From Candidatus Palauibacter soopunensis (GTDB lineage: Bacteria; Gemmatimonadota; Gemmatimonadetes; Palauibacterales; Palauibacteraceae), in NCBI RefSeq assembly GCF_947581735.1, contig NZ_CANPVT010000029.1, positions 1 to 64,000 of the forward strand: 64,000 nt of DNA, read 5' to 3'. The notes beneath the pieces were generated by a model, which ran no database searches, was not told where the DNA came from, and was given only the letters and a program-made list of their open reading frames with translations. Position numbers and translations under genes: made by a program. Below, piece after piece: positions 33,630 through 40,914 of the stretch; positions within the stretch are counted from its first letter, which is position 1; the number at the start of each line of letters is the position of its first letter.

Positions 33630-35585
33630 CTAGCCCGGCAGCCGCAGAGCGACGAGTTCCCCGGACACGCCGCGCCCCGCGACGGCGGCGACGATGTACT
33701 GCTGTCCGTCGTGCATGTACGTCATCGGGACGCCGGTCTGGTGCGACGGCAGTTCGATTTCGGCCAGGATCTCGCCGGTCTCCTTGTCGTGTGCGCGCAG
33801 CAGACCGGTGAGGTCCGCCGACATCGTCCCCCCGCCCGTTCCCGCGAAGAGCAGCGTGCTCGTCGCGAGGAGGCCCGCCCTGCTGGGCCGACCCGTGCGC
33901 GGGACGTCGACGCCTTCGAGCGCCGGGTGTTCTTCCACGAACGACGGTGTGTGGTCGTTCGCGACTTGCCACACCTTCCGGCCCGTCTTCATGTCGAGCG
34001 CCGTGATCCGTCCCCACGGCGGCTTCAGGATCGGCAGGCCCTGCGGGCCGCCGACGCCACGAGGACGTCCCGCGATGTAGCGCATGTTGGACGATTCGGG
34101 ATCGTTCACCAGCCCGATCACGGAGCCGCGCGTCGCGGACCCCACGAAGAGCCGCTGCGTCTCCGGGTCGTACGCCGCTCCGGGCCAGTTCGCCCCGCCA
34201 AGGCTGCCGGGCGTGATGAGCGTTCCCTGGTTCCCCCCCTCGACGAGTACGGTCGGCGGCGTGAACAACTCGCCGAGCGTGAGGTTCTTCGCGATCTCGA
34301 GCGCCTCCGCCTTCAGTTCCGGCGTGAGGTCGATCAGGTCGTCCTCGGTCGCACCCTGCATGTCGAACGGCTCGGGGAGCGTCGGAAAGGGCTGCGTGGG
34401 CGCATACCATTCCCCCGGCACGTCGCCGGCGGGCACGGGCCGTTCCTCGATGGGCCACACGGGCTCGCCGGTCACGCGGTCGAACACGTAGGTGAAGGCC
34501 TGCTTCGTCACCTGCGCCACGGCCCCGATCTCCCGCCCGTCCACCGTGATGTCCATCAGAACGGGCGCCGCCGGCGGATCGAAGTCCCAGATTCCGTGAT
34601 GCACGGTCTGGAAGTACCACACGACCTCGCCCGTGCTCGCGTCCACGCACACGAGGCTCTGCGAGTAGAGGTTGTCGCCGGGGCGATGGCCCCCGTAGTA
34701 GTCGCCCGTCCCCGCCTCCACCGGCAGATAGACGTAGCCCAGGTCGAGATCGGCGGTGAACGGCGTCCAGACGGCGGCGTTGCCGGTGTAGTCCCAGGAT
34801 CCGTCTTCCCACGTCTCGTGGCCGGGATCGCCCGGCTGGGGGATCGTGTGGAAGGTCCACAGCTGCTCGCCCGTCCGCGCGTCAAACCCCCGTACGTGCC
34901 CCGGTGGCATCTCCTTGGTCGGAGGACGTCCCCCCTGCGGCAGCGCGGCCCCGACGACGATCACATCCCCGACGACGACGGGGGGAGAACTCGAGCCGAT
35001 GCGGTCGTTTACCAGATCCAGTTCCCGCCCGAGTCCCAGCTTGAGATCCACGATCCCGTCCTCGCCGAACGCCGGGTCGGGAAGGCCGGTTTTCGCGTCC
35101 AGCGAGACCATGTGATAGGCGGGAGTGATGAGAAGCACCCGTTCTTCGATGCCATCCGTCCAGTAACCGACGCCGCGCCCGGAGTTGCCGCGCGGCGCGT
35201 TCCGGCCGCGTTCGCCCTCGTCGAGCCGATACATCCAGAGCGTCTCCCCCGTCTCCGGATCGATCGCCACCGCCGCCCGCCGGAATCCCGCCGTCGCATA
35301 GAGGGTCCCGTTCGCGTACAGCGGGGTCACGCGGTAGTAGCCCTCGGGGCTCGGACCGAAGTTGCGCGCCTGCCAGCGCCACGCGATCTCCAGGTCCCCG
35401 ACATTCGAGGCGTTGATCTGGTCGAGCGGCGCGTAGCGCGTGGACCCGGCATCTCCGGCCCAGTAGCGCCATTCTCCGTCCGCCGTACCGGACTGCGCGG
35501 CCAGCGCGAAAGGCCCGGCGCCGAGTCCCGCGCCGAGCAGGACCAGACTGCCCAACCGGCTGGAACACCTGTGGCTTCCCTTCAT
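33630..35585 (-). CDS. Secreted PQQ-dependent dehydrogenase
   Basis: A 651-residue quinoprotein with an eight-bladed propeller. A signal peptide (LGSLVLLGAGLGAGPFALAAQ) is followed by EWRYWAGDAGSTRYAPLDQI, the usual opening of membrane-type glucose-dehydrogenase relatives. Propeller and cofactor segments include DPETGETLWMYRLDEG, VVVGDVIVVGAAL, FDARTGEQLWTFHTIP, VWYFQTVHHGIWDFDPPAAP and the final AHDKETGEILAEIELPSH. There are no adjacent Cys-Cys and no cytochrome c domain, so electrons probably go to quinone. The start ATG has GGAGCGG upstream. The 39-bp gap to the GcvT-like gene suggests they share a transcript. The substrate is unknown; sugars or alcohols are typical. Confidence 0.88.
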   Translation of the reverse strand: MKGSHRCSSRLGSLVLLGAGLGAGPFALAAQSGTADGEWRYWAGDAGSTRYAPLDQINASNVGDLEIAWRWQARNFGPSPEGYYRVTPLYANGTLYATAGFRRAAVAIDPETGETLWMYRLDEGERGRNAPRGNSGRGVGYWTDGIEERVLLITPAYHMVSLDAKTGLPDPAFGEDGIVDLKLGLGRELDLVNDRIGSSSPPVVVGDVIVVGAALPQGGRPPTKEMPPGHVRGFDARTGEQLWTFHTIPQPGDPGHETWEDGSWDYTGNAAVWTPFTADLDLGYVYLPVEAGTGDYYGGHRPGDNLYSQSLVCVDASTGEVVWYFQTVHHGIWDFDPPAAPVLMDITVDGREIGAVAQVTKQAFTYVFDRVTGEPVWPIEERPVPAGDVPGEWYAPTQPFPTLPEPFDMQGATEDDLIDLTPELKAEALEIAKNLTLGELFTPPTVLVEGGNQGTLITPGSLGGANWPGAAYDPETQRLFVGSATRGSVIGLVNDPESSNMRYIAGRPRGVGGPQGLPILKPPWGRITALDMKTGRKVWQVANDHTPSFVEEHPALEGVDVPRTGRPSRAGLLATSTLLFAGTGGGTMSADLTGLLRAHDKETGEILAEIELPSHQTGVPMTYMHDGQQYIVAAVAGRGVSGELVALRLPG

Positions 35586-35771
35586 CCGTTCCGCTCCACG
35601 TGACTTGTGCGAAGCTCCAAGCGACCCCGGGGGGTCTCTCCCGGCAACGCGTACAGTCCGATGCGATGCCCCGGCGGGCAACACTTCACCCATCTCGAAA
35701 CCTCCGCCGAAAGCTCGCGAATTCAGGGGACGCGACGCTAAATTTCGCGTCATCCGAAGCGTGGGAGATCC

Positions 35772-36257
35772 ATGAAGTTTCGAGGCTTGGCGGTACTGAT
35801 AGCGACGATGGCGCCTGCGCTGTCGTGCGGCGGGGAGGCGACCGGGCCCCGGGGTAGCCTGTGCGACATACGGCACGGCGCCGAGGTGTGCGTGGACCGA
35901 CCCGAATACCGATCCAACGAGTCCGTCGTCATCACCACGCGCAACGTGTCCGACCTTCCGATCTTCAAGGATGCATGCGGCACGAGCACGGCACCCGACC
36001 CGGATTCCGAGGAGGATTTCAGGCCGCAGTACAATCCGGAGCGGCACTGCGGCCCGGCGGTCACACGAACCGTGATCGTCGAGCGCATGGTGAGGCTCGA
36101 ACCCGGAGCATCGACGCGCGAGACGCTGCGGCTGGGTTACTCTCCGCAGGATTTCTTTCGCGTGACGGTATGGCTTCTGACGCCGGAGGGGGCCCTCGCG
36201 TTCGACACCCCGGCGACGAGCGGCGTCTTTGTCATTTTCCCGGGAGCCAACAACTGA
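35772..36257 (+). CDS. Lipoprotein, tandem paralogue 1
   Basis: A 161-residue predicted lipoprotein. The signal peptide ends in a lipobox with Cys19 (APALSC). The mature part is a single beta-sandwich-like domain with conserved CDIRHGAEVCVDRPEY, ITTRNVSDLPIFKDACGT, ERHCGPAV, ERMVRLEPG and DTPATSGVFVIF. Four cysteines beyond the lipidated one could form disulphides. The pattern (NVSD, basic loop, GxxxF end) resembles small intracellular-proteinase-inhibitor or DUF4625-like sandwiches, but I do not assign a family. A paralogue of identical length follows 32 bp later. Confidence 0.75.
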   Translation: MKFRGLAVLIATMAPALSCGGEATGPRGSLCDIRHGAEVCVDRPEYRSNESVVITTRNVSDLPIFKDACGTSTAPDPDSEEDFRPQYNPERHCGPAVTRTVIVERMVRLEPGASTRETLRLGYSPQDFFRVTVWLLTPEGALAFDTPATSGVFVIFPGANN

Positions 36258-36289
36258 AGGCCGAGCCCGTGAACCTCCGGAGATCGAAG

Positions 36290-36775
36290 ATGTCGCGCAG
36301 CATCCTCGCGTCCATGGTGGCCGCCGTCCTCTCCCTTTCCTGCGGAGAAGACGTGGCCGGACCGGCCGCCTCGTTGTGCGCGGCGCAGCACGGCCTCGAG
36401 GTTTGCGTAGACCGGCACGAATACGGACCCTCGGGATCGATCGCGGTCACGACGCGGAACGTCTCCGATGCTCCGATCTTCAAGGACTCCTGCGGAACCA
36501 AGGCGGTGGGCGTGACGAACCTCGAGGTCGCGTTCGAAGCCGTCTACAATCCGCGGCTGCACTGCGGTCCCGCGGCCACGAAGGCGGACGTCGTCGAGCG
36601 CATGGTCGAACTCGATCCGGGAGAATCGGTGACGGAAACGCTGAGACTCACGTCGTTTGCCTTCCAGGGATGGTACCGCGTGAACGTCTGGCTTCTGGAT
36701 GCGGAAGGGAACCTCGCGGTCGACACTCCGGCGACGAGCGGGATCTTCCAGGTCTTCCCCTCGCTACGGGGATAG
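36290..36775 (+). CDS. Lipoprotein, tandem paralogue 2
   Basis: A 161-residue lipoprotein with lipobox Cys18 (LSLSC). It aligns with its upstream neighbour from end to end: CAAQHGLEVCVDRHEY, TTRNVSDAPIFKDSCGT, RLHCGPAATK, ERMVELDPGES and DTPATSGIFQVFP. The ATG at 36290 was preferred over a GTG at 36269 because GGAG lies about ten bases upstream and the length then equals that of the paralogue. The pair arose by tandem duplication. A CBM9-like secreted protein begins three bases after its stop, so the three may be co-expressed. Confidence 0.75.
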   Translation: MSRSILASMVAAVLSLSCGEDVAGPAASLCAAQHGLEVCVDRHEYGPSGSIAVTTRNVSDAPIFKDSCGTKAVGVTNLEVAFEAVYNPRLHCGPAATKADVVERMVELDPGESVTETLRLTSFAFQGWYRVNVWLLDAEGNLAVDTPATSGIFQVFPSLRG

Positions 36776-36778
36776 CCG

Positions 36779-37627
36779 GTGCCGCCCGCCCATCTGTCGC
36801 TCGTTCTCCTGACCGCGTTCGCCGCGCCGGGGACTCCGGCGGTCGCGCCTTCGGCGGCCCAAATGCCGGCCGCAGTGCGCGAATACCACGCCCCGCCCGC
36901 CGTCTCCCCGCCCGCAATCGACGGATCGCTGGACGACGACGCCTGGCGCGCCGCGCCGTGGACGGAGCCCTTCGTCGACATTCGAGGCGAAGGCTGGCGC
37001 GATCCCCACCTCGGGACGCGCGCGAAGATCGTGTGGGATGAACGCTTCCTCTACGTGGGCGCCGAACTCGAGGAACCTCACCTCTGGGCGACGCTGGCCG
37101 ACCGCGACGCGATCCTCTACCGGGAACACAACTTCGAGGTCTTCATCGACCCGGACGGCGACGGTCTCGCCTACTACGAACTCGAGATCAACGCGCTCGG
37201 GACCGAGTTCGATCTCTTCCTCGACAAGCCCTACCGGCAAAAAGGAAGGGCCGACATCGCCTGGGACATCGAAGGCCTGAGCACCGCGGTGCGTCTCGAG
37301 GGCACGCTGAACGATCCCTCCGACGAAGACACTGGCTGGTCGGTCGAGATCGCGATTCCCTTGTCGGCGCTGCGCCCCCCCGGCGCACCCGCGGACGCCG
37401 CGGTCCCGCCCCCGCGGCCCGGCGACGTGTGGCGCGTGAACTTCTCGCGCGTGGAGTGGCCGCTCGTGGTCGTGGACGGGCAGTACCGGAAGCGGCGCGA
37501 ACCCGTGGACTGGAGCGACCATCCCGAAGACAACTGGGTCTGGTCGCCGCAGGGTGAGATCGACATGCACATGCCGGAGAAGTGGGGCGTGGTGCGCTTC
37601 GTCGCCGACAGGGAGGTCTCCCCGTGA
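36779..37627 (+). CDS. Secreted CBM9-like carbohydrate-binding protein
   Basis: A 282-residue exported protein whose mature part is one CBM9-type beta-sandwich. It opens with PPAIDGSLDDDAWRAAPWTEPFVDI and continues with AKIVWDERFLYVGAELEEPHLWATLADRDAILY, NFEVFIDPDGDGLAYYELEINALGT and WSVEIAIPLSAL, ending WRVNFSRVEWP. These are the family's recurring segments, including the FIDPDGDG calcium-type loop. The GTG start is three bases after the lipoprotein stop. The stop overlaps the following hydrolase start (GTGA). It probably displays sugar-binding function with the neighbouring GHL10-like enzyme. Confidence 0.85.
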   Translation: MPPAHLSLVLLTAFAAPGTPAVAPSAAQMPAAVREYHAPPAVSPPAIDGSLDDDAWRAAPWTEPFVDIRGEGWRDPHLGTRAKIVWDERFLYVGAELEEPHLWATLADRDAILYREHNFEVFIDPDGDGLAYYELEINALGTEFDLFLDKPYRQKGRADIAWDIEGLSTAVRLEGTLNDPSDEDTGWSVEIAIPLSALRPPGAPADAAVPPPRPGDVWRVNFSRVEWPLVVVDGQYRKRREPVDWSDHPEDNWVWSPQGEIDMHMPEKWGVVRFVADREVSP

Positions 37628-38724
37628 GGCGCAGAGAGTTCGTCCGGGCCGCCGGCGGCGCCGCGGCGCTCGGAGCGGCGCTCCCCGCCTGCGCGTTCCC
37701 GCCGGAGCCGGAAGCGCCGTTCACGCTGTGGACGTGGGTGCACGGGAACCGCGACCGGGACGCCGCCGCCTGGCGCGAGCGGTTCGGCAGACTGCGCGAG
37801 GCCGGCTTCCACGCGGTCCTCGTGGGCGGCGGCGATGTCGATCTCGTCTCGGGAGCGGCCCGCGCGGAGGGACTCGAGTATCACCGCTGGTTCTGGACGA
37901 TGAACCGCAACGGCGACGCCTGGGTGCAGGAGAACCACCCGGAGTGGTTCACGGTGAGCCGCAACCTGGAGAGTTCGCTCGATCACCCCCCCTACGTCGG
38001 GTACTACAAGTGGGTCTGCCCTTCGCGCAGCCCCGTGCGCGAATACCTGCGCGGACGCATCGCGGACCTCGCCGCCCACCCGGCCGTGGACGGCGTCCAC
38101 CTCGACTACGTGCGCCACTGCGACGTCATCCTCCCCCGCGCGCTCTGGGAGACGTATGACCTCGTACAGGATGTCGAGCACCCGGAGTTCGACTTCTGCT
38201 ACTGTGATGTCTGCCGTGAACAGTTTCTCGCCCTGGACGGGAGGGATCCGCTGGAGATACCCGACCCGCCCGCAGACGAGGCCTGGCGCCGCTTCCGGTG
38301 GGACTCCGTGACGGGCGCCGTGCGCGGACTCGTCGAGGCCGCCCACGAGCACGGGAAGCCCATCACCGCCGCCGTGTTCCCGACCCCTTCCATCGCCCGC
38401 ACGCTGGTCCGCCAGGACTGGGACCGGTGGCCCCTCGACCGCTTCTTTCCGATGCTCTACCAGAGCTTCTATCTGGAGGAGATCCCCTGGATCGGCGACG
38501 GGGTGCGCGAGGGCATCGCGGCGCTCGAGGCGGCGGCCTCCACCGCGGGTGCGCGAGGCGCACGGCCGCTGAACGCCGGACTCTACCTGCCCGCGCTCGA
38601 TCCCGCCGCGCTCGCGGAGGCGGTCGTGACCGCGCGGGAGGCGGGCGCGGCCGGCGTGTCGATGTTCGAGATGGACGGTCTAACGGACGAACACCTCGCC
38701 GCCCTCGTCGACGCCACGACGTAG
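37624..38724 (+). CDS. Tat-lipoprotein glycoside-hydrolase-like protein (GHL10 type)
   Basis: A 366-residue TIM-barrel protein. It has a twin-arginine start (MRRREFVRAAGGAAALGAALPAC), with the Cys forming a lipobox, so it may be exported folded and lipidated. The barrel carries FHAVLVGGGDVDL, YHRWFWTMNRNGDAWVQENHPEWF, GVHLDYVRHCD (probable catalytic-Asp strand), FPMLYQSFYLEEIPWIG and SMFEMDGL. These match the GHL10/DUF4015-like glycosidase group. Its target glycan is unknown. It is translationally coupled to the CBM9-like gene, forming a likely binding-plus-hydrolysis pair. Confidence 0.75.
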   Translation: MRRREFVRAAGGAAALGAALPACAFPPEPEAPFTLWTWVHGNRDRDAAAWRERFGRLREAGFHAVLVGGGDVDLVSGAARAEGLEYHRWFWTMNRNGDAWVQENHPEWFTVSRNLESSLDHPPYVGYYKWVCPSRSPVREYLRGRIADLAAHPAVDGVHLDYVRHCDVILPRALWETYDLVQDVEHPEFDFCYCDVCREQFLALDGRDPLEIPDPPADEAWRRFRWDSVTGAVRGLVEAAHEHGKPITAAVFPTPSIARTLVRQDWDRWPLDRFFPMLYQSFYLEEIPWIGDGVREGIAALEAAASTAGARGARPLNAGLYLPALDPAALAEAVVTAREAGAAGVSMFEMDGLTDEHLAALVDATT

Positions 38725-38850
38725 CAGCCCGCGGCCGAGGCCCCGCTGCGTTCGGTGCCTTCGGAGTGCGGTCGGGCTCTTGTCACCCGGGGACGACTCT
38801 ACCAACATCGATGTACCGCGACGGGCCACCGCCAACCGCAGGAGTCAGCC

Positions 38851-40902
38851 ATGTCTCGCCGCATCCTCGGACTCGGAATCCTCGCCGTTCTCGTCTCCGC
38901 CGCTCCCCTCTCCGGCCAGCGCCGCGCCATGACGATCGTGGACCTGATCGACATCCCCGGTCTCGCCGATCCCCGGATATCGCCCGACGGATCGGAGGTG
39001 CTGTACGTGAGGACGGACACCGATTGGGAAGCCAACGGCACGGTCTCCCACATCTGGCGCGTCGCGATGGACGGCTCCCGCACGACGCGCATGACGAACG
39101 GCGAGGGCGGCGAATCGAGCCCGCGCTGGTCGCCCGACGGCTCGCGCATCGCCTTCGTCGCGAACCGGCACGACACGGAGCACAGCCAGGTGTTCGTGAT
39201 GCCGACCCGCGGCGGCGAGGCCGGCGCCGTGAGCGAACACCCGACGCCCGTGGGTTCGATCTCGTGGTCCGGCGATGGCGCCTGGATCTACTTCATGGCG
39301 GTCGACGAGAAGTCGGAGGCCGAGAAGGCGCGCGAAGCGGTCAACGACAACGTGTTTCGCTATGAAGAGGACAAGCGCCCGACCGGACTGTGGCGCGTTT
39401 CGAGCGAAGGTGGCGCGGCGGAGCGCGTGACGGAGGCCGGCCTGATGGTCCGAGGGTACTCGACCTCGCGCGACGGTACGCTCCTCCTCGTGCAGTTGGC
39501 GCCGACCGCCCTCTACGACGACCTGCTCAACTCGGAACTGTGGGTGATGGGCCCGGACGGAACGGGCGCCCGCCGGATCACCGACAATCACGTGGGAGAG
39601 GTCGGCGCATCGCTCTCGCCGGACAACCGCCACGCGCTCTTCGTCGCGAACACGAACGACGAACTGAGCGACTTCTACTTCAACCAGCGCCTCTTCGTCG
39701 TCCCGACCGATGGCGGCGACCCGGTCTCCGTGGTGCCCGGCGGAAGCTTCGACGTGAACGCCGCCGTGTGGTCGCGCGACGGCCGCTCGATCTACTTCCG
39801 CGCCAATACGGGCGTTCGCCAGCAGATCTACTCCGTGCCCGCCGACGCCTCGGATGCGGCGCGCGCCGAAGCCGTCAGCGAAGGAGATCACTCGGTCGGC
39901 GCCTGGGACTACCACCCCTCATCCGGCACGCACCTCTATTCCGTCAGCAGCGCGACCAACGCGGGGGACCTGTGGGTGTCGGCCGGGTCCGGGCCACTGC
40001 AGGTCACGCACCTCTTCGACTACCTCGCCGAAGAGTTCCTCCTGCCACGCATCGAAGCCGTGCAGTACGCCGGCGAGGACGGCGTCGAGGTGGAAGGTCT
40101 CATCTTCTATCCCATCGACTATCGGGAGGGCGAGCGGTACCCGCTCGTCGTGCAGACGCATGGCGGCCCGCCGTCTTCCGACAAGTTCCGCTTCGCGCGC
40201 TCGAGCAACTATGAGACCGTGCTCGCCGCCCGCGGATGGTTCGTCTTCAAGCCCAACTATCGCGGGTCCACCGGGTACGGAGACGACTTCCTGCGCAACA
40301 TGATCGGCAACTACTTCGACCAGGCCCACAAGGACGTGATGGCCGGCGTGGACTATCTCGTCGACCGCGGACTCGTGGACGGCGACCGCATGGCCAAGAT
40401 GGGCTGGAGCGCCGGCGGCCACATGACGAACAAGATCATCACGTACACGGACCGCTTCAAAGCCGCGTCCTCGGGCGCGGGGGCCGTGAACTGGATGTCG
40501 ATGTACGCGCAATCCGACGTCCGCATCTACCGCACACCGTGGTTCGGCGGCACGCCCTGGTCCGAGGACGCCCCGATCGAACAGTACATGGCGGACTCGC
40601 CGCTCTTCGATCTCCACAGGGTCGTGACGCCGACCCTAGTCCTCGTCGGGGAGAACGACGAGCGCGTGCCGATGCCGCAGTCCGTCGAACTGTACCAGGG
40701 ACTGAAGCACAACGGCGTCCCGACCCATCTCTACGTGGCGCCCGAGCAGGGACACGGCTGGGTCGAACTGCAGCAGCGCCTGTTCAAGGCGAACGTCGAA
40801 CTGGACTGGTACTACCGCTGGGTCCTGGACGAGGAGTACGAGTGGGAAACCTCCCCCGTCCACCCGGACAGGAAAGCGGCCGTCACCACCGCCGGCGGGT
40901 AG
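38851..40902 (+). CDS. Secreted S9-family prolyl oligopeptidase
   Basis: A 683-residue serine peptidase. The signal peptide (ILGLGILAVLVSAAPLSGQ) is followed by a beta-propeller with WSPDGSRIAF-type blades, then an alpha/beta-hydrolase domain from ~430. The catalytic triad is visible: Ser520 in GWSAGG, Asp603 in GENDERVP and His635 in QGHGW. The oxyanion region is HGGPPSSDKF, and NYRGSTGYGDDF is a family signature. It cuts short peptides, typically after proline or as a dipeptidyl/acylaminoacyl peptidase. It has CAGGAG before the ATG. It stands alone between the GHL10-like gene and the opposed DUF5916 gene. Confidence 0.93.
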   Translation: MSRRILGLGILAVLVSAAPLSGQRRAMTIVDLIDIPGLADPRISPDGSEVLYVRTDTDWEANGTVSHIWRVAMDGSRTTRMTNGEGGESSPRWSPDGSRIAFVANRHDTEHSQVFVMPTRGGEAGAVSEHPTPVGSISWSGDGAWIYFMAVDEKSEAEKAREAVNDNVFRYEEDKRPTGLWRVSSEGGAAERVTEAGLMVRGYSTSRDGTLLLVQLAPTALYDDLLNSELWVMGPDGTGARRITDNHVGEVGASLSPDNRHALFVANTNDELSDFYFNQRLFVVPTDGGDPVSVVPGGSFDVNAAVWSRDGRSIYFRANTGVRQQIYSVPADASDAARAEAVSEGDHSVGAWDYHPSSGTHLYSVSSATNAGDLWVSAGSGPLQVTHLFDYLAEEFLLPRIEAVQYAGEDGVEVEGLIFYPIDYREGERYPLVVQTHGGPPSSDKFRFARSSNYETVLAARGWFVFKPNYRGSTGYGDDFLRNMIGNYFDQAHKDVMAGVDYLVDRGLVDGDRMAKMGWSAGGHMTNKIITYTDRFKAASSGAGAVNWMSMYAQSDVRIYRTPWFGGTPWSEDAPIEQYMADSPLFDLHRVVTPTLVLVGENDERVPMPQSVELYQGLKHNGVPTHLYVAPEQGHGWVELQQRLFKANVELDWYYRWVLDEEYEWETSPVHPDRKAAVTTAGG

Positions 40903-40914
40903 CCCCGGGGCGGC

